Source: Bradyrhizobium sp. BRP22 (GTDB taxonomy: Bacteria > Pseudomonadota > Alphaproteobacteria > Rhizobiales > Xanthobacteraceae). From it: a stretch of DNA of 64,000 nucleotides. A program made the position numbers and the translations under genes. Shown piece by piece: positions 36,077 to 44,604 of this stretch. The DNA is taken from the NCBI RefSeq assembly GCF_020194175.1, contig NZ_JADYVX010000004.1, positions 1 to 64,000 on the forward strand. The letters run 5' to 3'. Numbering within the stretch: the stretch's first letter is position 1; every line of letters begins with the position of its first letter. A model generated the notes under the pieces. That model saw nothing but the letters and a program-made list of their open reading frames with translations. It made no database searches and was not told where the DNA came from.

Positions 36077-36238
36077 ATGGATGACAAACGCGAGCAAGGA
36101 ATTGTCCTTACCGAGGCGCAGCTCAGGAGCCGCCGCCACCGCTCGATTGCCATTGCGCTCGCGCTCGGCGTGCTGGTCCTGCTGTTCTTCGCGGTCACCC
36201 TGGTCAAAGGCCCGGCCGTTCTGGTGCGGCCGATCTGA
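36077..36238 (+). CDS. 53-aa single-helix protein in the oxidase operon (CoxF-like)
   Basis: Short gene between ctaB and ctaG: MDDKREQGIVLTEAQLRSRR, then an uninterrupted hydrophobic helix at about 24-42, and a short tail ending VRPI. The order ctaB-small ORF-ctaG-ctaE is widely seen in alphaproteobacteria, where the small ORF is called coxF or left unannotated. It has a basic segment before the helix, so N-in topology is expected, with the C-terminus in the periplasm. It may assist CtaG or subunit I. The spacing of 18 bp from ctaB and 12 bp to ctaG supports translation within the operon. Confidence 0.75.
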   Translation: MDDKREQGIVLTEAQLRSRRHRSIAIALALGVLVLLFFAVTLVKGPAVLVRPI

Positions 36239-36250
36239 GGTGTGATCGAG

Positions 36251-36892
36251 ATGGCGCAAGAGACCACCACGCCCAACCAGTCCGGCACGCACCAAAAGGC
36301 GTCGCACCGTAGGCTGACGCGTGACGCGGTGATTGCCTCGATCTGTGGCTTCGTCGTCGTGCTGATGGTCGGCGCGTCCTATGCGGCCGTGCCCTTCTAC
36401 AACTGGTTCTGCCGCGCCACCGGCTTCAACGGCACCACCCAGGTCGCGACCTCGGCGCCGACGGATGGTCCGCTCGCGCGCAAGATCGAGGTTCGCTTCG
36501 ATGCCAATGTCGCGCCGGGCCTGCCCTGGAAGTTCGAGCCTGAGCAGAACGAGATCGAGGTCAAGATCGGTGAAGTCGTCACTGTCTTCTACACCGTCAC
36601 CAACCAGTCGGCGCGGACCACGACGGCCCAGGCGGCCTATAACGTGGCGCCGCTGACGGTCGGGGCCTATTTCCAGAAGATCAATTGCTTCTGCTTCACC
36701 GAACAGACCATGGCGCCGGGCGAGAAGCGCGAGATGCCGGTGGTGTTCTATGTCGATCCGGCGCTGGCCGCCGACCGCGAGAACGACAGCCTGAAATCGA
36801 TCACCCTGTCCTACACCTTCTATTCCGTGCGCGATCCGGTTCCGAAGCCCGTGGCTTCCGGCGAATCGGACAGGCGCAAGGGCAATCTTTGA
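36251..36892 (+). CDS. ctaG: Cytochrome c oxidase assembly protein CtaG (Cox11 type)
   Basis: 213 aa. One N-terminal membrane helix (about 23-45, ending [11 protein letters not shown]) and a periplasmic immunoglobulin-like domain with the copper site [12 protein letters not shown]. It delivers copper to the CuB centre of subunit I. ATG36251 is preferred over GTG36242 because GAGG is correctly spaced only for the former. Confidence 0.95.
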   Translation: MAQETTTPNQSGTHQKASHRRLTRDAVIASICGFVVVLMVGASYAAVPFYNWFCRATGFNGTTQVATSAPTDGPLARKIEVRFDANVAPGLPWKFEPEQNEIEVKIGEVVTVFYTVTNQSARTTTAQAAYNVAPLTVGAYFQKINCFCFTEQTMAPGEKREMPVVFYVDPALAADRENDSLKSITLSYTFYSVRDPVPKPVASGESDRRKGNL

Positions 36893-36941
36893 ATTTGTGA
36901 AACGAATACGTGCCTGACGGCACGCGAACGGAGAGACTGTA

Positions 36942-37838
36942 ATGGCTGAGGCGCACGTCAAGCACCACGATTACCACCTCGTCGATCCGAGCCCGTGGCC
37001 GGTGGTCGGCTCGATCTCGGCCTTCATCATGTGTTTCGGCGCCATCGGCTGGATGCACCACATGTTCACGGGCGCGCCGATCGTGTTCGGCATCGGCGTG
37101 ATCGGCGTGCTCTACACCATGGCGAGCTGGTGGGGCGATGTGATCCGCGAGGCCCAGTACAAGGGTGACCACACCCGCGTCGTGCAGTTGCATCACCGCT
37201 ACGGCATGATCCTGTTCATCGCCTCCGAGGTGATGTTCTTCGTCGCCTGGTTCTGGGCGTTCTTCAACGCCGCGCTGTTCCCGGCCGATCCGGTCCATGC
37301 CGCCCGCGACGCGATCTTCGGTTGCGGCCCGGGCACCCAGATGGGCGCCTGCGCGGTGCCTGGCACCTGGCCGCCGAAGGGCATCGAGACCTTCGATCCC
37401 TGGCACCTGCCGCTGCTCAACACGCTGCTGCTGCTCACGTCGGGCACCACGGTGACCTGGGCCCACCATGCGCTGCTCGAGAACGATCGTCAGGGCCTCA
37501 AATACGGCCTGATCCTCACCGTGCTGCTCGGCGCGGCCTTCACCTGTGTGCAGGCCTACGAATACGCCCATGCAACCTTCTCGTTCGGCGGCAACGTCTA
37601 CGGCTCCGTGTTCTTCATGGCGACCGGCTTCCACGGCGCCCATGTGATCATCGGCACCATCTTCCTCCTGGTCTGCCTGTTCCGCGCCTATGCCGGCCAC
37701 TTCACGCCGAAGCAGCACCTCGGCTTCGAGTTCGCCGCCTGGTACTGGCACTTCGTCGACGTGGTTTGGCTGTTCCTGTTCATCTGCATCTACGTGTGGG
37801 GCCGCGGCGCCGAAACCATGGCGCATGCCGCGCACTAG
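36942..37838 (+). CDS. ctaE: Cytochrome c oxidase subunit III
   Basis: 298 aa with seven membrane helices. Typical blocks are [37 protein letters not shown], and the C-terminal [18 protein letters not shown]. Contains a short extracytoplasmic insert with two cysteines ([16 protein letters not shown]). Structural subunit stabilising oxidase turnover. The last structural gene, followed by a hairpin terminator. Confidence 0.96.
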   Translation: MAEAHVKHHDYHLVDPSPWPVVGSISAFIMCFGAIGWMHHMFTGAPIVFGIGVIGVLYTMASWWGDVIREAQYKGDHTRVVQLHHRYGMILFIASEVMFFVAWFWAFFNAALFPADPVHAARDAIFGCGPGTQMGACAVPGTWPPKGIETFDPWHLPLLNTLLLLTSGTTVTWAHHALLENDRQGLKYGLILTVLLGAAFTCVQAYEYAHATFSFGGNVYGSVFFMATGFHGAHVIIGTIFLLVCLFRAYAGHFTPKQHLGFEFAAWYWHFVDVVWLFLFICIYVWGRGAETMAHAAH

Positions 37839-37856
37839 CCTGCCGCGACGTGCTAC

Positions 37857-37890
37857 AAGGGGCGGCCCGATCGGCCGCCCCTTTGCTTTG
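37857..37890 (+). terminator. Terminator-like hairpin after ctaE
   Basis: AAGGGGCGGCC (37857-37867) and GGCCGCCCCTT (37873-37883) make a perfect 11-bp stem followed by TTGCTTTG. The moderate T content suggests partial termination before DUF983-surf1. Confidence 0.7.
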
Positions 37891-37913
37891 TGGAAGTGAA
37901 GACCAAACCGCCC

Positions 37914-38303
37914 ATGCCAGCCGACACTCCCCCGACGGTCACCGAGAGCGCGCTCCGCGGCATCGCCTGCCGCTGTCCGCGCTGCGGCAAGGGCAAGCTC
38001 TATGCGGGCTTCCTCACGCTCGCCCCGCGCTGCGAGAGTTGCGGGCTGGATTATGCCTTCATCGATTCCGGTGACGGGCCGGCGATCTTCATCATCATGC
38101 TGGCCGGCGCGATCGTTGTGGCCTGCGCCCTGATCGTGGAGGTCAAGTACCAGCCGCCGTTCTGGGTGCATGCGGCGCTCTGGCTGCCCTTGATCGTCGT
38201 CACCACTTTGCTGCCGCTGCGTTCGATGAAATCGCTTCTGATCGCACTCCAGTTCCACCACAAGGCGGCGGAGGGCCGGCTGATCAAGCGCGAGAAGAAA
38301 TGA
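37914..38303 (+). CDS. DUF983 family membrane protein
   Basis: 129 aa from ATG37914; GTG37890 and GTG37896 are in-frame alternatives but lie against the hairpin. The N-terminal zinc ribbon has two CxxC pairs (CRCPRCGKG and CESCGLDY), followed by two membrane helices (about 45-70 and 75-95). Always close to cytochrome oxidase assembly genes in alphaproteobacteria, so an assembly role is inferred. Its stop overlaps the surf1 start (ATGA). Confidence 0.87.
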   Translation: MPADTPPTVTESALRGIACRCPRCGKGKLYAGFLTLAPRCESCGLDYAFIDSGDGPAIFIIMLAGAIVVACALIVEVKYQPPFWVHAALWLPLIVVTTLLPLRSMKSLLIALQFHHKAAEGRLIKREKK

Positions 38304-39064
38304 CTGAACCATCTTCGCGCCGGCGCGGCGCCGCCGGCTTCGGCATTTTCACGTTGATCCTCGTAGTCGTGTTCACGGGCCTCGGGATCTGGCAATTGCA
38401 GCGCCGGGCCGAGAAGCATGCGCTGATCGCGGCTCTCAACGAGCGCCTGGCGGCTGCCCCCGAAGCGCTGCCGGAGCCGTCGCAATGGGCCGCGCTCCGC
38501 CCGGTGAGCGCCGAATTCCGCCGCGTCACTTTTACGGCGACTTATGCGAAGCTGCCGGATGCGATGGTGTTCAGCTCCGGCTCGGGCGTCCGCGACGACA
38601 TTTCCGGTCCCGGCACCTGGGCGTTTCTGCCGGCCCGCCTGCCGAGCGGTGAGACCGTCGTGGTCAATGCCGGCTTTGTGCAGAACACGATGCAGGATCG
38701 TGCGCAAGAGGGTCGCGCGATCGCGCCGCTGATCACGGGCGAACCGGTCAAGCTCTCCGGCTATCTCCGCTTTCCCGAGAACGCCGGCTCGCTGACGCCG
38801 AAGGAAAATCCGGCAAAACGCCTGTGGTTCGTCCGCAACCATCTCGCGATGGCAACCGCGCTCGGCTGGGGCGAGGGCAAGTCCATCGCGCCGTTCTACA
38901 TCGACCTGGAGTCGCCCGTACCCGACAGCGGCATTCCGAGGCCCGGTCCGCTGAAGGTCAATCTCAAGGACGACCACATGCAATACGCCATCACCTGGTT
39001 CACGCTCGCCCTGGCGGTGTTGATCGCGTTTGCATTGTGGATGCGCGGCCAACGTCGCACGTAG
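38300..39064 (+). CDS. surf1: SURF1 family cytochrome oxidase assembly protein
   Basis: 254 aa with membrane helices at both ends (about 12-30 and 232-250) flanking a periplasmic domain, the SURF1 layout. Landmarks are GLGIWQLQRRAEK and the C-terminal HMQYAITWFTLALAVLIAF. SURF1 proteins help insert haem a into subunit I. Translationally coupled to DUF983 and convergent to a kinase gene with one base between the stops. Confidence 0.93.
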   Translation: MTEPSSRRRGAAGFGIFTLILVVVFTGLGIWQLQRRAEKHALIAALNERLAAAPEALPEPSQWAALRPVSAEFRRVTFTATYAKLPDAMVFSSGSGVRDDISGPGTWAFLPARLPSGETVVVNAGFVQNTMQDRAQEGRAIAPLITGEPVKLSGYLRFPENAGSLTPKENPAKRLWFVRNHLAMATALGWGEGKSIAPFYIDLESPVPDSGIPRPGPLKVNLKDDHMQYAITWFTLALAVLIAFALWMRGQRRT

Positions 39065-39065
39065 T

Positions 39066-40391
39066 CTAACCGTCTCCGAGCGGCAGGCGGCAACGAACGA
39101 TGGTCCATCCGTCTTCGCGCACCAGCTCAAGGGTGCCGCTCAGCGCACGCGCCCGTTCCTGCATCCCGGTCAGGCCGCGGCCGAAGACGCAATGCTCGGG
39201 AAAGCCGATACCATCATCCGATACCTCCACGATCAGCTCCTCGCCGTTCATCGAAGCCTCCACACTGGCCGAACCGGCGCGGGCATGGCGCAGCACGTTG
39301 GTGAGGCTCTCCTGGATCACGCGATAGACGGTCTGCGAGAGCAGACCCTCTATCGTATTCAGCCGGCCGTCGATCTGCGAGACGAGCTCGAGTCCGGGCG
39401 CCTGCGCGCGGGCATACTGCAACAAGGTCTCGACGCTCCTCTTTAGCCCCAACTCCTGGATGTAGAGCGGCCGCAGCCGGTCGAGGATGCGGCGGTTCGC
39501 CTGTTGCAGCGCTTCGACCGATTGCAGGATGCCCTCGGCGGAGGCGGCAAGCTGCGCGTTGCCGTGCGGGATCGCTTCGATCAGCGCAACCGTATTGGCG
39601 CGAATACCGAACAATAGCGGCCCGAGCTCGTCGTGCAGTTCGCGTGCCATGTCGCCCCGCTCGTCGTCCTGCAGCGAGACGATCCGGCGCAGCAGACCTC
39701 GATTGTCCTGGCTCAGCCGGCTCAGCGTACGGGCAAGTTCGTTGGCTTCCTCGGCGCTTTGGCGGATTTCCGGCGGCCCCGACGGTGAGATGAGCTGCTC
39801 ATAGTCGCCGCCGCGCATGCGGCTAAGGCCTTGGCCGAGATCCTGCAGCGGGCGCAGCACGGCGCCGGCGGTGAAAGATGCGATAAGGCCGGTGAGCAGC
39901 GTCAGCACGACCGCGGAGGAGGCGATCGCAACAAACCCGATCCATTTCTCGAAGATATCCGCCGACAGGTCAGGCTCAAAAATGAGCTCGCCGACCTCCT
40001 TGCCTTCCATCCGGATAGGAAATGATGCGCCCACCTCCGGTATTCGGATCAGGTCCATGAACCATCGCGGCACCCGCCCGATCGGGGTTTGCACCTCAAC
40101 CGGCGGATGGGACGGCTGGCTCGTACCGCTAGGCTGGAAGCGAATGGTTCCGGATGTGCCGATCGCCTGAGCGAAGGCATCCAGCGTCGCTTGCGGATTG
40201 GCCGACGTTCGAAGCGCGCCGTTAAGTGCATCGGCGACTGCCTTGGCTGAACGCTCGGACGGCGCGCTCTCGTCCGACAGTTGCGTCGGCGTGAACAGTT
40301 GCAGCGAGATCGCTCCAATCAGGAGCGCGGCCACGAACATGATACCGAGCGGAAGGAAAAACCGCGTTCGAAGCGAAAATCTTTTCCACAT
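39066..40391 (-). CDS. NarX-type sensor histidine kinase (HisKA_3)
   Basis: 441 aa. Transmembrane helices at about 11-33 and 150-175 enclose a periplasmic sensor segment of about 115 residues with no recognised fold, followed by HAMP. The dimerisation domain has the HisKA_3 pattern: RGDMARELHDELGPLLFGIR with the phospho-His near 250, then QQANRRILDRLRPL. HATPase motifs DDGIGFPE and GRGLTGMQER are present. Divergent from a LuxR-type response regulator 73 bp away, which is its likely partner. Confidence 0.92.
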   Translation of the reverse strand: MWKRFSLRTRFFLPLGIMFVAALLIGAISLQLFTPTQLSDESAPSERSAKAVADALNGALRTSANPQATLDAFAQAIGTSGTIRFQPSGTSQPSHPPVEVQTPIGRVPRWFMDLIRIPEVGASFPIRMEGKEVGELIFEPDLSADIFEKWIGFVAIASSAVVLTLLTGLIASFTAGAVLRPLQDLGQGLSRMRGGDYEQLISPSGPPEIRQSAEEANELARTLSRLSQDNRGLLRRIVSLQDDERGDMARELHDELGPLLFGIRANTVALIEAIPHGNAQLAASAEGILQSVEALQQANRRILDRLRPLYIQELGLKRSVETLLQYARAQAPGLELVSQIDGRLNTIEGLLSQTVYRVIQESLTNVLRHARAGSASVEASMNGEELIVEVSDDGIGFPEHCVFGRGLTGMQERARALSGTLELVREDGWTIVRCRLPLGDG

Positions 40392-40464
40392 TTAATTAAT
40401 TCTAATTCGCTCCGGCGGTTTTCCCTTTTCACGGGTTCCCCGGGACCTATGTTCTCGATACAGA

Positions 40465-41118
40465 ATGCAAGTGATGCAAGATACGCCGAAACCGGCCACA
40501 AGGATATTGATTGTCGACGACCACCCGGTGGTGTTGTCCGGGTGCCGGTCACTATTCGCTTCCGACACCTCGGTGAAAATCGAGGAAGCCACTGACGCCA
40601 AGTCGGGTCACCGGGCCTATGTCAGCAAGAAGCCCGATGTTACTGTGATCGACATCAACCTCCCGGATGTTTCCGGCTTTGAACTGATGCGCCGGATTCG
40701 CAAGGACGATCCGGAGGCCAAGATTATCATGTTCAGCATGAATGACGATCCGGCCTTCGTGGTCCGCGCGGTGGAAGCGGGCGCGCAGGGCTATGTCTCG
40801 AAGACCGACGATCCCAGGGTGTTTGTGAAGGCCGTACGCAAGGTCGCGGCCGGCGACAATTTCATATCGCCGCATTTGGCCGAGGCCGTGACGTTCTCAG
40901 GCGCCGCCATCAAGGCCAATCCGGCCTCGCTGATGTCGCCACGCGAACTGGAAATCCTGCGATTGCTCGGGCGGGGCGACAAGATCGGCGAGGTCGCCGC
41001 CGCGCTCAACATCTCCTACAAGACGGTCGCCAATACCACCTCGCTTCTGAAGCAGAAGCTCGGCGCCAAGAATCATTCCGACCTGATTCGGATCGCCGTC
41101 GAAATGGCGTTGGGCTGA
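40465..41118 (+). CDS. LuxR/NarL-family response regulator
   Basis: 217 aa. Receiver domain with D18-D19, phospho-acceptor Asp63 (VIDINLPDVSG) and the Lys of GYVSKTDDP; the C-terminal LuxR helix-turn-helix is SPRELEILRLLGRGDKIGEV then LNISYKTVANTTSLLKQKL. ATG40465 is used, ATG40474 is possible. Divergent partner of the NarX-type kinase. AT-rich sequence at 40392-40412 (TTAATTAATT) probably contains promoter elements for one or both genes. Confidence 0.93.
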   Translation: MQVMQDTPKPATRILIVDDHPVVLSGCRSLFASDTSVKIEEATDAKSGHRAYVSKKPDVTVIDINLPDVSGFELMRRIRKDDPEAKIIMFSMNDDPAFVVRAVEAGAQGYVSKTDDPRVFVKAVRKVAAGDNFISPHLAEAVTFSGAAIKANPASLMSPRELEILRLLGRGDKIGEVAAALNISYKTVANTTSLLKQKLGAKNHSDLIRIAVEMALG

Positions 41119-41132
41119 CCCTTTGCGGAACT

Positions 41133-41154
41133 GGTCGCGCCCGAAGGCGCGACC
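41133..41154. terminator. Hairpin between convergent regulator and His-rich protein genes
   Basis: GGTCGCGCC (41133-41141) and GGCGCGACC (41146-41154) form a perfect 9-bp stem with loop CGAA. On the minus strand the loop becomes TTCG closed by C-G, an extra-stable tetraloop. No T tract on either side. Confidence 0.5.
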
Positions 41155-41226
41155 GTTCCCATCGCTTGCATCGCTTCTGCCGGGGCAATTCGGAAACAGC
41201 AGGGCGGTGCGGGCGATTCCTGGTCG

Positions 41227-41472
41227 CTAGTAGTAGCGACGATGGCGCCAGCCGTAGTGATGCCCGCGCCCGCGATACCAGCCGTAATGATGTCCACGGC
41301 CACCTCTATGGCCCCATCCGTGTCCGTGTCCGTGTCCGCGCCCGCCCTTGACCTGGATCAGCGCATCGTTCGCCGTCACCATCGGCGCAATGCCGAGCCG
41401 TGCGGAAGCCGATGCCGTCAGGCCCAGCAGTGACACCACAAGCGCGGCGCCGATCAACAAAATCCGTTTCAT
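41227..41472 (-). CDS. Small exported Gly/His-rich protein
   Basis: 81 aa from ATG41472, which has AAGGA 5 nt upstream. Signal peptide at 1-24 (LLGLTASASA). The second half is almost entirely Gly, His, Arg, Tyr and Trp (GHGHGHGWGH and two GRGHHYGW-like repeats), ending RRYY. Such tails can bind Ni, Cu or Zn ions or adhere to surfaces; which applies here cannot be told. No recognised family. Confidence 0.7.
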   Translation of the reverse strand: MKRILLIGAALVVSLLGLTASASARLGIAPMVTANDALIQVKGGRGHGHGHGWGHRGGRGHHYGWYRGRGHHYGWRHRRYY

Positions 41473-41803
41473 GATCTTCCTTTTCTCCAATCTACCGAAG
41501 CATCGGTCACGCCGCGTGTTGCGTGGCGCCCACCCACCACCGATCGACGGGCATCATTCTGATCGCTGCTCCCCCGGCCTCGATGGCGGACATAAACAGG
41601 AAAAAGCGGCAATGGTTCCGCTGCACGATGGATTGGCAGTCACCGCCGTTTCGGCTGCGCCTTGCGGCAGCGCCGCACAAGAAGCGGTTTCCCCTTGGCA
41701 CGAAAACCCTTTATGGTGGCCCCGCGAGTCCGCGCAGCGCGAATTCGATAAGCTTCATCATATCAAAGGTTTAAGATAAAGGCTTGAGCCTTTGGAGGGC
41801 GGT
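41473..41803. other. Leader region of thrC
   Basis: 330 bp without a credible gene. Near its end AAAGGC (41778-41783) and GCCTTT (41788-41793) form a hairpin that ends directly against the GGAGGG ribosome site of thrC (41794-41799), so folding could limit translation. A TGGCACG sequence near 41696 lacks the downstream GC of a sigma-54 promoter. Confidence 0.45.
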
Positions 41804-43222
41804 TTGACGCGATATGTTTCGACCCGGGGAGAGGCCCCGGCTCTCGGTTTCTGTGACGTGATGCTGACCGGGCTCGCTCGCGACGGCGGCCTCTACGTGC
41901 CCGAAAATTGGCCGGTGCTGTCAGGCGAAACCATCGCCGGCTTCTTCGGACGGCCCTATTGGGAAGTCGCGGTCGACGTCATCAGACCGTTCGCGGGCGG
42001 CGAGATTTCTGATCCCGATCTTGGCCGCATGGCGAACGAAGCCTACGCGACGTTCCGCCATCCCGCAGTGGTGCCGCTCGACCAGATCGGCCCGAATCAA
42101 TTTCTGCTGGAGCTGTTCCACGGCCCGACGCTGGCGTTCAAGGACGTCGCGATGCAGTTGATCTCGCGGCTGATGGATCACGTGCTGGCGAAGCGTTCAC
42201 AGCGCACCACGATCGTGGTCGCGACGTCGGGCGATACCGGCGGCGCCGCGGTCGAGGCCTTTGCCAATCTCGAAAATGTCGATCTCGTCGTGCTGTTCCC
42301 GCAGGGGCGCATTTCCGACGTGCAGCGGCGGATGATGACGACGACCGGCGCGCCCAACATCCATGCGCTGGCGATCGAAGGCACCTTCGACGATTGCCAG
42401 GCGATCGTGAAGGGACTCTTCAACCATCACGATTTCCGCGACACCGTCTCGCTGTCGGGCGTGAACTCGATCAATTGGGCGCGCATCGTGGCGCAGGTGG
42501 TCTACTATTTCACCTCGGCAGTCGCGCTCGGCGCGCCGGCCCGGACGGTGGATTTCACGGTGCCGACCGGCAATTTCGGCGACATCTTCGCAGGCTATGT
42601 CGCCAAGCGCATGGGATTGCCGATCCGGTCCTTGCGTATCGCGGCCAACGTCAACGATATCCTGCCGCGCACGCTGAAGATGGGCATCTACGAGGTGCGC
42701 GAGGTTCACGCCACGACCTCGCCGTCGATGGACATCCAGGTCTCCTCGAATTTCGAGCGATTGCTGTTCGAGGCGAGCCGGCGCGATGCCGACAGCGTGC
42801 GGCGGCTGATGGAGCAGCTGAAGCAGTCCGGCCGCTTCGTGCTGCCGGCTGCGATGCTGGCTGCGATCCGCGAGGAGTTCGACGCCGGCAAGGCGGACGA
42901 GACCGAGACTGCGGCGGCGATCCGCGCCGCCTGGCGCGAGGCCGGGGATCTCGTCGATCCCCACACCGCGGTCGCGCTGGCGGTCGCCGACCGCGACAGC
43001 GCCGATTCGCGGATTCCCAATATCGTGCTGTCGACCGCGCATGCGGCCAAGTTCCCCGATGCGGTCGAGGCCGCCTGCGGGGTACGGCCGCAATTGCCGG
43101 CCTGGCTCGACGGATTGATGACCAAACCCGAACACCTCAAGGTGATGAAAAACGATCAGGCGGACGTCGAAAAGTTCGTATTGTCGGTGAGCCGCGCCGC
43201 CAAGCAGGGAGTAACCGGATGA
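41804..43222 (+). CDS. thrC: Threonine synthase
   Basis: 472 aa. PLP enzyme converting O-phosphohomoserine to threonine. The PLP lysine is in HGPTLAFKDVAMQ, the phosphate loop is ATSGDTGGAAVEAF, and N-terminal MTRYVSTRGEAPALGF is typical. The start is TTG41804, five bases after GGAGGG; TTG41792 lies before that site and is rejected. The stop overlaps the M16 peptidase start (ATGA). Confidence 0.95.
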   Translation: MTRYVSTRGEAPALGFCDVMLTGLARDGGLYVPENWPVLSGETIAGFFGRPYWEVAVDVIRPFAGGEISDPDLGRMANEAYATFRHPAVVPLDQIGPNQFLLELFHGPTLAFKDVAMQLISRLMDHVLAKRSQRTTIVVATSGDTGGAAVEAFANLENVDLVVLFPQGRISDVQRRMMTTTGAPNIHALAIEGTFDDCQAIVKGLFNHHDFRDTVSLSGVNSINWARIVAQVVYYFTSAVALGAPARTVDFTVPTGNFGDIFAGYVAKRMGLPIRSLRIAANVNDILPRTLKMGIYEVREVHATTSPSMDIQVSSNFERLLFEASRRDADSVRRLMEQLKQSGRFVLPAAMLAAIREEFDAGKADETETAAAIRAAWREAGDLVDPHTAVALAVADRDSADSRIPNIVLSTAHAAKFPDAVEAACGVRPQLPAWLDGLMTKPEHLKVMKNDQADVEKFVLSVSRAAKQGVTG

Positions 43223-44508
43223 GCGTTGAGGTCACCAAGCTGCCGTCCGGATTGACCGTCGTCACCGACACCATGCCGCATCTGGAGACGGCCGCGCTCG
43301 GCGTGTGGGCCGGCGTCGGCGGACGCGACGAGAAGCCGAACGAGCACGGGATTTCGCACCTGCTCGAACACATGGCGTTCAAGGGCACGACGCGCCGCTC
43401 CTCGCGCGAGATCGTTGAGGAGATCGAGGCCGTGGGCGGCGATCTCAACGCCGGCACCTCGACGGAGACCACGGCCTATTACGCGCGCGTGATGAAGGCG
43501 GACGTGCCGCTGGCGCTCGACGTGCTCGCCGACATCCTCGCCAATCCCTCCTTCGTGCCTGATGAACTCGAGCGCGAGAAGAGCGTCATCGTGCAGGAGA
43601 TCGGCGCGGCCCAGGACACGCCCGACGACGTCGTGTTCGAGCACCTGAACGAGCTCTGCTATCCCGATCAGCCGATGGGCCGCTCCCTGCTTGGCACCGC
43701 CAAGACGCTGAAGGGGTTCAACCGCGACATGCTGCGCGGCTATCTCACCACCCATTACCGCGGGCCAGACATGGTGATCGCAGCCGCCGGCGCGGTGGAC
43801 CACAAGCGGATCGTGGAAGAGGCCGCGCAAAAGTTCGCAAGCTTCGATGCGGCGCCGGCACCAAAGCCGCTGGCGGCGATGTTCGGCAAAGGCGGTTCCC
43901 GCGTCGTGCACCGCGACCTTGAACAGGCACATCTGACGCTGGCGCTGGAGGGCGTGCCCCAGACCGACCTGTCGCTGTTTTCGCTGCAGGTGTTCACCAA
44001 CACGCTCGGCGGCGGGATGTCCTCGCGGCTGTTCCAGGAGGTGCGGGAGAAGCGAGGGCTGTGCTACTCGATCTACACCTTCCACGCCCCCTACAGCGAT
44101 ACCGGTTTTTTCGGCCTCTACACGGGCACCGATCCGTCGGATGCGCCGGAAATGATGGAAGTGATCGTCGACGTGATCAATGAAGCCGTGGAGACGCTGA
44201 CGGAGGCCGAGGTCGCCCGCGCCAAGGCGCAGATGAAGGCGGGGCTGCTGATGGCGCTGGAGAGCTGCTCCTCCCGCGCCGAGCAGTTGGCACGGCATGT
44301 GCTAGCCTATGGCAGGCCGCTGACGGTCGACGAACTGGTCAGCCGGATCGATTCGGTGAGCGTCGAATCGACCCGCAATGCCGCCCGCGCGCTGCTTTCG
44401 CGCAGCCGACCGGCGGTGGTGGCGCTCGGCAGCGGCAGAGGTCTGGACACGGCAGTATCTTTTGCGGAAGGATTGACTCGGTCGAAGGCAAAGACGCTCC
44501 TGCACTAG
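43219..44508 (+). CDS. M16 family zinc peptidase (mitochondrial processing peptidase-like)
   Basis: 429 aa. The inverted zinc motif is HLLEHMAFKG (HxxEH), with the distal Glu in the EREKSVIVQEIGAAQDTPDD region. The C-terminal half has GGGMSSRLFQEVREKRGLCY, the substrate-binding R/Y motif. This is the single-chain bacterial relative of the mitochondrial processing peptidase beta subunit. Translationally coupled to thrC, an arrangement seen across Rhizobiales. The TAG stop is formed by the left tip of a palindromic repeat at 44506. Confidence 0.94.
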   Translation: MSVEVTKLPSGLTVVTDTMPHLETAALGVWAGVGGRDEKPNEHGISHLLEHMAFKGTTRRSSREIVEEIEAVGGDLNAGTSTETTAYYARVMKADVPLALDVLADILANPSFVPDELEREKSVIVQEIGAAQDTPDDVVFEHLNELCYPDQPMGRSLLGTAKTLKGFNRDMLRGYLTTHYRGPDMVIAAAGAVDHKRIVEEAAQKFASFDAAPAPKPLAAMFGKGGSRVVHRDLEQAHLTLALEGVPQTDLSLFSLQVFTNTLGGGMSSRLFQEVREKRGLCYSIYTFHAPYSDTGFFGLYTGTDPSDAPEMMEVIVDVINEAVETLTEAEVARAKAQMKAGLLMALESCSSRAEQLARHVLAYGRPLTVDELVSRIDSVSVESTRNAARALLSRSRPAVVALGSGRGLDTAVSFAEGLTRSKAKTLLH

Positions 44509-44556
44509 GGCATGATCCGGAACAGTGGTTTCCGGGTTTTCCGGCAAGATCATGCC
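44506..44556. repeat. Short palindromic repeat family R4, copy A
   Basis: After TA (44506-44507), GGGCATGATC and GATCATGCCC form a perfect 10-bp inverted repeat about an inner CCGGAA...TTCCGG-type arm pair. The first three bases TAG are the stop codon of the M16 peptidase. A related copy lies at 49592. Confidence 0.75.
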
Positions 44557-44604
44557 CACGCAGACAGACCGGCGGCCCCGACGCGGGCAGGGGAGTTGAC
44601 GGGC

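Noticed and set aside
41690..41715. Sigma-54-like TGGCACG sequence before thrC
   Set aside because: The -12 GC element is missing at the required distance, and thrC is not a typical sigma-54 target.
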